20,299 nt of DNA from a virus, in IMG/VR virus record IMGVR_UViG_3300008266_000642, positions 1 through 20,299 of that record, one strand, 5' to 3'. Below, piece after piece: positions 6,778 to 12,583 of the stretch (position 1 is its first letter; each line of letters starts with the position of its first letter). Made by a program: the position numbers and the translations under genes. The notes under the pieces are model-generated. The model was given only the letters and a program-made list of their open reading frames with translations. It was not told the DNA's origin and did no database searches.

Positions 6778-6831
6778 ATTTGGAGATTGCAAATTTTGGT
6801 TATATATTAATAGAAATTAAAAATAAATGTT

Positions 6832-7185
6832 ATGAAAAATTTACTTGAAGAAAAAAAGAAAAAGTTATCAAAATTGAGTGTTAGTGAGCTTAAAGGTAAA
6901 GCTAAACATTATGAGATCCCGTTCCTAGGTGTAAGTCAAACAGATTTAATTGAAAAACTGGCGGAATTTGAGTATAAAGTCGAAAATCCGAGTATTTCGT
7001 TGCCTACAATTGTGGATAATAGAGGTCGCAAGTCTTCTATATCAGATAAGGTGCGTGAAATGCATTTTGATAAGGGAATGAAATTTAGTGAAATTGCTAA
7101 AGAAATGGGAATGAAACCCCAACACGTACGGAATATTTGTGTTTATGAAAGAAAAACACTTCCATACAGAACAGGAAGTAAGTAA
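6832..7185 (+). CDS. SAP-like plus HTH DNA-binding protein
   Basis: A 117-residue basic protein. Residues 14-46 (beginning KLSVSELKGKAKHYEIPFLG) fit the SAP/HeH helix-extended-helix pattern, with LSVSELK, a glycine turn and DLIEKL. A linker with RGRK (64-67) could touch the minor groove. Residues 71-107 (KVREMHFDKGMKFSEIAKEM, then GMKPQHVRNIC) are a helix-turn-helix of the Sin/resolvase or sigma region 4 type. It is the first gene after the large structured gap and may regulate it or the following genes. Leader A-rich, no Shine-Dalgarno sequence. The two DNA-binding parts are visible; the target is inference. Confidence 0.68.
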   Translation: MKNLLEEKKKKLSKLSVSELKGKAKHYEIPFLGVSQTDLIEKLAEFEYKVENPSISLPTIVDNRGRKSSISDKVREMHFDKGMKFSEIAKEMGMKPQHVRNICVYERKTLPYRTGSK

Positions 7186-7202
7186 TTATTAAAAATATCT
7201 AA

Positions 7203-7976
7203 ATGAATAAATATGAATTAACAGCGGAACAAATTTCCGCGAATTGGGAGAAATTCCTTTGCATTATTAGGGATGATTTTGATCCTGATCGATCGGAAGT
7301 TTTATTAGAATTTTATAAAAAATTCGAAGACCGATTTATCCTCCTACCAGCATCAACTATGAACCACTATCATAACTGTATTCCAGGTGGTTATATTGAT
7401 CATATTTTAAGGGTAAGAGAATGCGCTATTAAACTCCACACTCTGTGGCAAGAAATGGGTGCTGATGTTTCAACATATACTCTTAAAGAGTTAATATTTG
7501 TAGCATTACATCATGATTTAGGGAAATTTGGTACATTTGAACATGAATCATATCGACCTAATCCTTCAGAATGGCACGTAAAAAACCAGGGAGCTATTTA
7601 TGAAATAAATAACAAAATGGCATTTATGAGTGTTCCTGATAGAGGGTTATTTTTATTACAGTCAATGGGGATTGAATTAACCGAAAATGAATGGTTAGGA
7701 ATTAAATTACATGATGGTTTATATGATGATGGTAATGAATATTATTTCATGGCTCAAAGACCTGAAACAAAATTACGTACTCATTTACCAATTCTAATTC
7801 ACCATGCTGATCATATGGCTGCTAGAATTGAATATGAAAAATGGGCTAATACTGAAAGTCCATTAGAGAAAAAACAACCAGTTAAATTTAGACCCCAAAA
7901 TTCAACTAAAGGTAGAAGTAATGGGTTAGTAGGAAGTATTAATAAAACAACATTTAATAAATTTTTTGAAGATTAA
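7203..7976 (+). CDS. HD-domain phosphohydrolase
   Basis: A 257-residue HD superfamily enzyme with the metal-binding set in order: H67 in GGYIDHILRV, the H104-D105 doublet in ALHHDLGKFG, H170 in KLHDG and D203 in HHADHM. HD proteins use a divalent metal to remove phosphates from nucleotides or cyclic nucleotides, or act as phosphodiesterases. The spacing suggests a single catalytic domain across about residues 45-215 with a basic tail. It lies with regulatory genes ahead of the tail block, as expected for early or middle functions such as nucleotide-pool adjustment or breakdown of a signalling nucleotide; the substrate is not visible. An alternative ATG is at 7212. Confidence 0.8.
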   Translation: MNKYELTAEQISANWEKFLCIIRDDFDPDRSEVLLEFYKKFEDRFILLPASTMNHYHNCIPGGYIDHILRVRECAIKLHTLWQEMGADVSTYTLKELIFVALHHDLGKFGTFEHESYRPNPSEWHVKNQGAIYEINNKMAFMSVPDRGLFLLQSMGIELTENEWLGIKLHDGLYDDGNEYYFMAQRPETKLRTHLPILIHHADHMAARIEYEKWANTESPLEKKQPVKFRPQNSTKGRSNGLVGSINKTTFNKFFED

Positions 7977-7988
7977 AAACAAAACATT

Positions 7989-8276
7989 ATGGAAGGATTA
8001 ACAATAGCGATAATATGTGTATTAGTAGTAGTAGGAATACTAGTATATGTTGTATTTAATTTACTAAGAAAGAATGAACGTCTTGAAGAAAAAATTTTAA
8101 TTCAAGATGAATATTTAATCTCATTAGAAAATACATTAGATGATTTTATGGAATCTCAGAAAGAAGTTCTAGAAAAATATAATCTAAAAGATGATGAAGA
8201 ATTAGGAGGAATGTATAGACCATTATTTTCTCTCTCTCAGCAATTAAAGAATTATAAAAAGGCATTAAATAATTAA
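7989..8276 (+). CDS. Membrane-anchored coiled-coil protein
   Basis: A 95-residue protein with one strong N-terminal membrane helix (about residues 4-27, TIAIICVLVVVGILVYVVFN), followed by a positively charged LLRKNERLEEK stretch and a helical, heptad-like region (EEKILIQDEYLISLENTLDD, EVLEKYNLKDD), ending in a second short helix. The basic residues after the helix suggest the C-terminal part faces the cytoplasm. The start is 12 nt after the previous stop with a leader AAAACAAAACATT. This layout occurs in spanins and in inner-membrane adaptors, but no lipobox is present and the function is unknown. Confidence 0.6.
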   Translation: MEGLTIAIICVLVVVGILVYVVFNLLRKNERLEEKILIQDEYLISLENTLDDFMESQKEVLEKYNLKDDEELGGMYRPLFSLSQQLKNYKKALNN

Positions 8277-8296
8277 TTTACAAAATAACACAAAAC

Positions 8297-9019
8297 ATGA
8301 GTAGAATTCCTAAGAATCCTAATAAAGATAAGAAAAATAAGAATTACTTTAACCCTGAAACAGAACAAGCAATTGTTGATTATTTTAAATCAGAAGATCA
8401 AAATTTTAGGAATAGAATATTTGAAGAAAAAATTTATTATGCTTTATATAAATTATCTGAAAATTTAATTCATACATATAAATTTTATTATATGGATGTT
8501 GATTCAGTTGAGGATTTGAAACATGAATTAATTGCTCTTTTTATTGAAAAATTTCCATATCTTAACCCAGAAGAAGGTAAAGCATATTCATATTTAACTC
8601 GTACAGGATATAATTATCTAGTTGCATATAATATTAAAAACTATAAGAAAGTTAAAGAAAAACGAGAACTAGATGATGTAGATAATGAGAGAAATATAAT
8701 GAAGGAAATTTATAGAGACGATCTTAAATGGAATTTAGCTACATTCTTTGATAAATATATAAACTTTATGGATGAAAATATTCCATTATTATTTAGTAAT
8801 CCATTAGATATTAAAATTGCATATGCCGTTTTAGAATTATTTAAGAAAAGAGAAAATATAGAAGTATTTAATAAAAAAGCATTATATATTTTTATTAGAG
8901 AACAGGTACCTGAAATTGCTGAGAAGACAACAATATTAACAAATGTTGTTAAAAAAATGGATAAGAAATTTAATGCTATGTTTAAATTCTACGAAAAAAC
9001 AGGAAAAATTTTAGGATAG
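8297..9019 (+). CDS. T4 gp55-like late sigma factor (putative)
   Basis: A 240-residue protein. Residues about 41-118 resemble sigma region 2 in the compact form seen in T4 gp55: a helical start (FEEKIYYALYKLSENLIHTY), a YMDVDSVEDLKHELIALFIEK core-binding helix, then F-P-Y-L-N-PEEGKAYSYLTRTGYNYLV, which lines up with the N-P-F-A-Y-F-x-x-I segment of gp55, followed by a basic KNYKKVKEKRE. The rest is charged helices without a recognisable region 4. The position directly before the tail genes, and the recurrent ATATTTAT element upstream of those genes, agree with a late-transcription role: host RNA polymerase directed to phage late promoters. Identity by sequence alone is moderate. Confidence 0.62.
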   Translation: MSRIPKNPNKDKKNKNYFNPETEQAIVDYFKSEDQNFRNRIFEEKIYYALYKLSENLIHTYKFYYMDVDSVEDLKHELIALFIEKFPYLNPEEGKAYSYLTRTGYNYLVAYNIKNYKKVKEKRELDDVDNERNIMKEIYRDDLKWNLATFFDKYINFMDENIPLLFSNPLDIKIAYAVLELFKKRENIEVFNKKALYIFIREQVPEIAEKTTILTNVVKKMDKKFNAMFKFYEKTGKILG

Positions 9020-9020
9020 G

Positions 9021-9036
9021 ATATTTATCGATAAAA
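9021..9036 (+). promoter_or_regulatory. Candidate late promoter element
   Basis: ATATTTATCGATAAAA, ending 6 nt before ATG 9043 (the ATATTTAT core ends 14 nt before it). It matches 15 of 16 bases with the element at 14939-14954. It lies in the only gap between the sigma-factor gene and the first tail-block gene. Confidence 0.5.
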
Positions 9037-9042
9037 CAAACC

Positions 9043-9414
9043 ATGGCTAGTAAATTTGATCAAAAAATATTTAAAGATAAAACCTTTTCAGGTTTATTAG
9101 AAGATATTTATAATGATTCAAAGAAAAAAGAAAAAACTATTGAATCCTTAGTTAAAGAACTTTCTCTTCAAATTACAGATCCAGGAACTGCTACAGTAAT
9201 AGTTCCTCTAATAACAGGTTATCTTGAATTATCTGTAAAAAATTCTGATAACCTAGTTAAAATGGCTGGTATTATACAACGTTTCTTAAATAGTTCTAAT
9301 AGTAATGATGATGAAGGGGGTAGTTTAATATCAGAAAAAGAGAAAGAACAATTAATGAGAGATATAAAAGAACTTACCAGCGTTGCTGGAGAAATTGAGG
9401 ATAGTATAAAATGA
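9043..9414 (+). CDS. Hypothetical protein, first gene of tail block
   Basis: A 123-residue helical protein, unrecognised. It starts MASKFDQKIFKDKTFSGLLE, then a charged segment (NDSKKKEKTIESLVKEL), a moderately hydrophobic middle (TATVIVPLITGYLELSVKN) and a serine/asparagine/acidic linker before a final glutamate/lysine-rich helix. No membrane span long enough to be convincing. Its ATG is 14 nt after the core of the candidate late promoter and its stop overlaps the next start (ATGA), so it is probably co-translated with the hub protein; a chaperone or minor baseplate role is possible but not shown. Confidence 0.6.
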   Translation: MASKFDQKIFKDKTFSGLLEDIYNDSKKKEKTIESLVKELSLQITDPGTATVIVPLITGYLELSVKNSDNLVKMAGIIQRFLNSSNSNDDEGGSLISEKEKEQLMRDIKELTSVAGEIEDSIK

Positions 9415-10292
9415 GTTTAAACGGATTAAAAGGATCAGGAAAATTAAATCTTAAATCTCCATATAGATTAGGAAATTTTACTCCTTCTTTAAATACAGGA
9501 AATACAGGAAATATTTCCTCCCCATCATCCTCTCCTTCTTTAACATATGCTAGAGTAAAAGATGTATGTACTTCTCCTGATCATCCATTATATAATACTT
9601 TAGGAATTAAAAGTTTAGGTGCTGTTGTTTTACAAAATATATCATCAAATATATTAACAGGAGATGAACAAGAAGTAAATTACTCTAATTCAGGTCTTTT
9701 TATAGCATTTCCTTTATTTCCTAATATAAAAAATTATCCATTAAAGGGAGAAATAGTAATAACATTATTCGCTCCAAATTTCACCAGTCAAAATACATCT
9801 ACTAATGTTTCTTCATATTACATATGTCCCGCTAATATATGGAATAATACGCATCATAACGCTTTACCAGATACTAGAGGTAGTGAAGAAAATCAAAGTA
9901 TTACTACTAATGAAACCTATTATAATGATATTCCTTCTAATGAAGGATCTACAGAAATAGGACAAGATATAGAATTAGGAGATTTCTTTACTGAAAGTGA
10001 ATATATAAAAAATTTATTACCATATGAAGGAGATATTATATATGAAGGAAGATTTGGTAATAGTATTAGATTTAGCTCAACAAATAGAGATACTAATATA
10101 AATAATAACTGGTCTGAAGCTGGAGATAATGGTGATCCTTTAACAATTATAAGAGTAAAAAAATTCACCATAGAAGATGCATCAGTAGGTCTAGAAGAAA
10201 CTCCACCTGCTTTAGAAGATATTAATAATGATGATTCATCAATTTGGATTACTAGTACTCAAAAAATTCCTATAGATATAAATTTCTTATAA
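9411..10292 (+). CDS. Baseplate hub/OB-fold-like structural protein
   Basis: A 293-residue protein. The start is basic and then serine/asparagine-rich (to about 45). A beta-rich body follows: FIAFPLFPNIKNYPLKGEIV (about 97-116), VITLFAP, a variable N/T-rich loop, then EGDIIYEGRFGNSIRFSSTN (206-225) and DPLTIIRVKK. A G-E-V/I strand followed by GRFGNSIRF is what I associate with the OB-fold N-domain of gp5-like baseplate hub proteins, which connects the tail tube to the needle. The following two genes encode a peptidoglycan peptidase and a needle-like protein, so it looks like the OB-fold module of a split gp5. Overlaps the preceding gene by ATGA. Fold assignment is moderate. Confidence 0.55.
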   Translation: MSLNGLKGSGKLNLKSPYRLGNFTPSLNTGNTGNISSPSSSPSLTYARVKDVCTSPDHPLYNTLGIKSLGAVVLQNISSNILTGDEQEVNYSNSGLFIAFPLFPNIKNYPLKGEIVITLFAPNFTSQNTSTNVSSYYICPANIWNNTHHNALPDTRGSEENQSITTNETYYNDIPSNEGSTEIGQDIELGDFFTESEYIKNLLPYEGDIIYEGRFGNSIRFSSTNRDTNINNNWSEAGDNGDPLTIIRVKKFTIEDASVGLEETPPALEDINNDDSSIWITSTQKIPIDINFL

Positions 10293-10293
10293 T

Positions 10294-11253
10294 ATGGCTT
10301 CACAAAATTCAGTAGGAGTAAATAATAGTACTATCCCTCCAGTACCAACCATTCCACCTCCCCAACAACCTGAAATTTCTCCTGTTCAACAAGATCAAGA
10401 ACAAGTCCAAACGGAATTAACAAGTACAACTGAAGAAACTATTACCCCTTTAGTTACAGGTTCAATTATAGAAGAAGAAACAGAAGGAGTTATTTATGTA
10501 CTAGATAGTGATGAAGAATTTGTTGAAGAATCATTTACTGAAGAATTAATTAATATAGTTGAAGATGAATCCCAATATCAAGATTTCTCTGCTCCTCCAA
10601 ATACTATAGTAGATAAAGATATAGAAAAATATCCTTCTTTAGGCCCCCCATTTGCAGATAATAAAATGATAAAACGTATTAAATGTAGATTAGTAGATGG
10701 AAAACCGGTAAAAGAGGAATTAATAATACCCTTTATTAATATGAAAGAAGCTTGTTTAAATGAAACAAGGATCCCATTACTAATAACTAGTGGTTACAGA
10801 CCAGCATATGAAAATATTATTTATAAAAATAAAAAAATTGCCCAATCTCAAAGAGAATTAAGAGAACAAAATGTTATTAATAAAGGAAAATATAAGGAAG
10901 TATGGAAATATACTACTACTGTAATATCAACAGGTAAACAAATAACTCTTACTTCTGGATATTTCAAACCAGAAACAGCAGCCGCAGGTAGTTCTAACCA
11001 TGGTAATGGTGATGCCTTAGATTTTAATACAGGAACAAGAAGAGCTCTTTCAGGATTTGGCCCTTTAAATGAAATATTATATACATGGTTAATTAATAAT
11101 TCATGGAAATATGGGTTTGTAAGAACTGTATCAAATGAAGAATGGCATTGGGAGTATTTACCTACCTTATCAGGAAAAACTCCTACAAATCCCTATGTTG
11201 TATTAAAAAAATCAAACGATAATCGATTTTATTCCGATCTAAATATAGTATGA
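10294..11253 (+). CDS. Tail-associated M15 peptidase (D-Ala-D-Ala/endopeptidase type)
   Basis: A 319-residue protein. Residues 1-115 are proline-, glutamine- and glutamate-rich and probably disordered. Residues about 125-295 form an M15 (VanY/L-Ala-D-Glu) zinc peptidase: LLITSGYRP (R169), the S-x-H-x-x-G-x-A-x-D box as SSNHGNGDALD with ligands H236 and D243, and EEWHWEY with ligand H285 and the catalytic glutamate at E282/E283. Such enzymes cut peptide bridges of peptidoglycan. Encoded between OB-fold-like and needle-like baseplate proteins, it is likely carried on the tail and opens the wall during injection rather than serving as a lysis endolysin. It starts one base after the preceding stop (TAATATG) and ends in an ATGA overlap. 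Confidence 0.82.
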   Translation: MASQNSVGVNNSTIPPVPTIPPPQQPEISPVQQDQEQVQTELTSTTEETITPLVTGSIIEEETEGVIYVLDSDEEFVEESFTEELINIVEDESQYQDFSAPPNTIVDKDIEKYPSLGPPFADNKMIKRIKCRLVDGKPVKEELIIPFINMKEACLNETRIPLLITSGYRPAYENIIYKNKKIAQSQRELREQNVINKGKYKEVWKYTTTVISTGKQITLTSGYFKPETAAAGSSNHGNGDALDFNTGTRRALSGFGPLNEILYTWLINNSWKYGFVRTVSNEEWHWEYLPTLSGKTPTNPYVVLKKSNDNRFYSDLNIV

Positions 11254-11735
11254 GTTATACACCTGCAATCCCCTCAGAATTCTCCGAACCTCAGATTATA
11301 TTTCAATCTGATAGAGTATTACTTAATGCTAAGAATGATAGTATTCTATTATTTGGAGATAAAGCCATTATATTAACTTCTAGAGGTAATACTCACTTAG
11401 ATAGTACTGGTACAATTATATTAAATTCAACAGTAGATAAAAAAATACAATTAGGAAAAGAAGCAAGTGAACCTTTATTATTAGGTAATAAAACAATGAA
11501 TGAGTTAAATACATTTTTAACCCAACTAAATACATTTCTAATTCAAATGAATACATTTACTAATAGTTTAAATGCTGTTGTAGTTACTACCCCTGCAGGA
11601 CCTGGATCTTTAACCCCAGGTATTACTCCTATAACATCTAATTTAACCTCAGCTATTTCTACATTCCAATCAACTGTTAATAGTTTTAAAGGAAAATTAG
11701 AATCATTAAAAAGTAAACAAAATTTTACCTTATAA
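11250..11735 (+). CDS. Needle/spike-like baseplate protein (gp5 C-terminal type)
   Basis: A 161-residue protein in two halves. Residues 14-80 are short alternating beta segments (PQIIFQSDRVLLNAKNDSIL, LFGDKAIILTSRGNTHLDS, TGTIILNSTVDKKIQLGKEA) of the kind found in the triple-stranded beta-prism of gp5 and VgrG needles. Residues 86-106 are three 7-residue units (LNTFLTQ, LNTFLIQ, MNTFTNS), probably a trimeric coiled coil, followed by a proline/glycine-rich linker and a last helix (LTSAISTFQSTVNSFKGKLE). It overlaps the M15 peptidase by ATGA. A trimeric membrane-piercing needle is the most likely role; a fibre-type protein is an alternative. Confidence 0.55.
   Translation: MSYTPAIPSEFSEPQIIFQSDRVLLNAKNDSILLFGDKAIILTSRGNTHLDSTGTIILNSTVDKKIQLGKEASEPLLLGNKTMNELNTFLTQLNTFLIQMNTFTNSLNAVVVTTPAGPGSLTPGITPITSNLTSAISTFQSTVNSFKGKLESLKSKQNFTL
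11505..11567 (+). repeat. Three 21-nt in-frame repeats
   Basis: The units share AATACATTT and lie exactly 21 nt apart (AAATACATTT at 11507 and 11528, GAATACATTT at 11549), encoding three successive L/M-NTF-containing heptads. Confidence 0.6.
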
Positions 11736-11737
11736 TA

Positions 11738-11745
11738 ATATTTAT
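11738..11745 (+). promoter_or_regulatory. Candidate late promoter element
   Basis: ATATTTAT followed by ACTAAA in the 24-nt gap before the gene at 11760; the core ends 14 nt before the ATG, the same distance as at 9021. Confidence 0.45.
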
Positions 11746-11759
11746 ACTAAATCGATTTT

Positions 11760-12161
11760 ATGAAGTTATCTGTTTTTAAACAACTAATCAAAGAAGCAAT
11801 CAGAGAAGAATTACAAAGTGAATTGAAACAAATGGAAAGACGTATTTTAAAAGAAATGCGTCAGGGAAATAAAATTGAACATATTTCCCCTACCCCCTCT
11901 ATATCAACTCCTGCACCTGTTAATAAAATTGATACAGAGCAAAAATCTGCTTTAAGAGAAATGTTTTTGCAAAAAATGGGAGGACCGTTAGGAGAAATAA
12001 TGTCTGAAACTGTTAATAAAATTGATTTTACAAGTGAAGATTTATTTGAAGAAGATTCAGCTCCTTCAGTATTAGATGGACCTTTAAATTTCTTAAATAA
12101 AGATTATTCATCAACTTTAAAAGCAATGGAAAATTCTCAAAAACAAAGAAATAATTCTTAA
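11760..12161 (+). CDS. Hypothetical virion-region protein with REE-type N-terminus
   Basis: A 133-residue protein, unrecognised. It begins with an amphipathic helix, LSVFKQLIKEAIREELQSEL (residues 3-22), followed by another charged helix, a proline/threonine/serine linker and two helical pieces with GGPLGEIM and SVLDGPLNFLNKD. The N-terminal helix resembles that of the gene at 14514 (LRQIIREEI), and both genes directly follow an ATATTTAT element. It sits between the needle-like protein and gp25. Gene position suggests a baseplate assembly or minor structural role, not a shown function. Confidence 0.6.
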   Translation: MKLSVFKQLIKEAIREELQSELKQMERRILKEMRQGNKIEHISPTPSISTPAPVNKIDTEQKSALREMFLQKMGGPLGEIMSETVNKIDFTSEDLFEEDSAPSVLDGPLNFLNKDYSSTLKAMENSQKQRNNS

Positions 12162-12163
12162 TT

Positions 12164-12583
12164 ATGCCTCTTAGAAGACAAAGGGATATATTTAAAATTG
12201 AACCTATAGATACTCAAAAAAGTACTGCTGTAGGTATAAGTTATCCTTTTGATAATAGAATATTTAATTCTACTTATACTACTAGAGAACAACTAAAATC
12301 AAATTTAATTAATTATCTTTTAACTAATAAAGGAGAAAAATTATTTGATCCTAATTTTGGAGCAGATTTAAAATATCAATTATTTGAACCAATGAATGAT
12401 ACTAGTCAATTTAGAATAACTAGTGCTCTAACTGAAGAACTTGAATTTTATATACCTCAAATAAAAATATCTGCATTCAATTACAATCCTGTTTTTGATA
12501 AAAACCGAGTTGAGATAAATATTGAATTTATATATTTATTGGATAATGCTACAGACACAGTTAATATACAAGTAAATGGCTAA
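12164..12583 (+). CDS. gp25: Baseplate wedge protein gp25 (GPW/gp25 family)
   Basis: A 139-residue member of the GPW/gp25 family, the sheath-initiating wedge protein of contractile tails. It shows ISYPFD (25-30), a helix TREQLKSNLINYLLTNKGEK and the family hallmark LLTNKGEKLFDPNFGADLKY, followed by LFEP; the C-terminal half is two beta strands (IKISAFNYNP, VEINIEFIYLL). Size is that of T4 gp25 (about 130 residues). It begins 2 nt after the previous stop (TAA-TT-ATG) and overlaps the gp6 gene by 8 nt, reflecting the gpW-gpJ order conserved across contractile-tail phages. High confidence. Confidence 0.92.
   Translation: MPLRRQRDIFKIEPIDTQKSTAVGISYPFDNRIFNSTYTTREQLKSNLINYLLTNKGEKLFDPNFGADLKYQLFEPMNDTSQFRITSALTEELEFYIPQIKISAFNYNPVFDKNRVEINIEFIYLLDNATDTVNIQVNG

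Larger units (their letters stand above)
6578..6831. promoter_or_regulatory. 254-nt structured gap: candidate origin or control region
   Basis: The longest gene-free stretch of the window. In order it holds: a GGGTGG...CCACCC stem (6582-6587 with 6613-6618) whose loop carries a perfect DnaA-box sequence; three CCTGTAT repeats; a four-run C tract that is a G-quadruplex motif on the minus strand; a 13-bp direct repeat pair; a tandem TTTTTAGGT pair; the palindrome TTAAACGTTTAA; then an AT-rich stretch leading to the start of a DNA-binding protein gene at 6832. DnaA box, iteron-like repeats and an AT-rich flank are the parts of a replication origin, but a complex promoter/operator for the downstream regulator would look similar. 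No coding frame of note is present. Confidence 0.45.

Noticed and set aside
6578-6831. tRNA or CRISPR array in the large gap
   Set aside because: No cloverleaf or T-loop sequence could be formed, and the repeats are too short and irregularly spaced for CRISPR.
6772-6849. 25-codon frame starting in the large gap
   Set aside because: Runs out of frame into the 6832 gene, no distinctive composition; the ATG belongs to the 13-bp direct repeat.
9920-10171. Minus-strand frame of 83 codons
   Set aside because: Antisense to the hub-like protein, which has coherent codon use and coupled neighbours.
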